DNA of 6,760 nucleotides from Candidatus Nitrosymbiomonas sp. GTDB taxonomy: Bacteria > Sysuimicrobiota > Sysuimicrobiia > Sysuimicrobiales > Humicultoraceae. The stretch is taken from the NCBI GenBank assembly GCA_020724185.1, contig DYHL01000097.1:1-6760 (forward strand), given 5' to 3'. Position 1 is the first letter of the stretch. Every line of letters starts with the position of its first letter. The notes beneath the pieces are model-generated. The model was not told the DNA's origin. It saw only the letters and a list, made by a program, of their open reading frames with translations, and ran no database searches. The position numbers were made by a program, and so were the translations under genes. Of this stretch, positions 6,282 to 6,760 are shown piece after piece.

Positions 6282-6760
6282 AACGGATGCGGGGGTCTAC
6301 CATCGCGTAGACCAGATCCACGCACAGGTTGACCACGACGAAGACCAGCGCGGCGATCAGCATTGTTCCCTGAACCATGGGGTAGTCCCGCGTGCCGATG
6401 GCGGTCACGATGAGCGTCCCGATCCCCGGCCAGGCGAATACCTGCTCCGTGATGACGGCCCCTCCCAGCAGGGCCCCCAGCCGCAGCCCGACCACGGTGA
6501 CGACCGGGATCAGCGCGTTGCGCAGCGCGTGGTGGCCGATCACCGCGCGCTCGATCAGCCCCTTGGACCGGGCGGTTCGCACGTAGTCCTGCCGCAGCAC
6601 CTCCAGCAGACTGCTGCGCGTCAGGCGGGCGATGATCGCCGCCGACGGCGTGCCCAGTGCGATGGCGGGCATGATGATGGACTGCAATCCGGCCAGCGTC
6701 CACAGCGGGCCTCCTCTGCCCGAGGCCGGCAGACAGCCCAGGTAGTAGGAGAACAGGAGC
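6274..6760 (-). CDS. dppB: ABC transporter permease, DppB/OppB type (N-terminus off the window)
   Basis: This is the C-terminal 161 residues of the partner permease; the frame runs open to the right edge, so about half of a usual protein of 305-335 residues is missing. The visible part begins LLFSYYLGCLPASGRGG, a well-conserved family segment. The EAA-type loop is DYVRTARSKGLIERAVIGHH and then ALRNALIPVVTVVGLRLGAL; later come GGAVITEQVFAWPGIGTL and the terminal YAMVDPRIRYE, standard for DppB. An in-frame TTG at 6687 is not the true start, because family homology continues upstream of it. It ends with TGA overlapping the dppC start, the normal B-then-C order of these operons. Together with DppC it would form the membrane channel. 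Confidence 0.93.
   Translation of the reverse strand, partial: LLFSYYLGCLPASGRGGPLWTLAGLQSIIMPAIALGTPSAAIIARLTRSSLLEVLRQDYVRTARSKGLIERAVIGHHALRNALIPVVTVVGLRLGALLGGAVITEQVFAWPGIGTLIVTAIGTRDYPMVQGTMLIAALVFVVVNLCVDLVYAMVDPRIRYE

Overview
The window is gene-dense, high-GC bacterial DNA whose third codon positions are strongly G/C. The protein families are all bacterial. Nothing in the sequence fixes the lineage: there is no rRNA or tRNA, and I see no phage, transposase, integrase or CRISPR array. A promoter directly abutting a start codon (the ATPase gene) suggests that some mRNAs are leaderless or have very short leaders.

Layout, left to right. (1) 43-276 (+): a small protein of unknown function whose frame is open to the left edge. 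(2) 299-1431 (-): an MFS transporter split by a single-base deletion near 1089-1091. (3) 1432-1592: a divergent promoter region with a TTGCTG/N17/TACAAT promoter for the MFS gene and three 11-bp direct repeats (CTTCAC type) resembling response-regulator boxes. (4) 1593-2874 (+): a two-gene unit made of a NapH/NosR-type membrane iron-sulfur protein and, one base after its stop, a 112-residue membrane-anchored protein whose soluble part is a tandem repeat of a short helical motif. (5) 2944-4076 (+): a class V PLP aminotransferase, also split by a one-base deletion, near 3164/3165. (6) 4093-5346 (-): an intact AAA/DUF4143 ATPase with a GTG start, a candidate leaderless promoter and a perfect 29-bp palindrome (5384-5412) just upstream of its -35 box. 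(7) 5442-6760 (-): the permease pair of a peptide/nickel-type ABC importer. The DppC-like protein is complete. The DppB-like protein is cut by the right edge and overlaps it by 8 bp.

How the genes relate: genes 1593-2874 look like one electron-transfer module, with a membrane Fe-S protein and a small partner translated together. The aminotransferase lies 69 bp downstream on the same strand and may be co-transcribed, but no shared pathway can be read from sequence. The ABC permeases belong to an operon whose binding protein and ATPases should lie beyond the right edge. The DUF4143 ATPase is a self-contained gene, probably with its own control site.

Both broken genes are fixed by adding one base next to a G/C run. 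Homopolymer undercalling in the assembly is therefore at least as likely as true gene decay. The least explained parts are the 29-bp palindrome, the three-box direct repeat and the Fe-S/small-protein pair.
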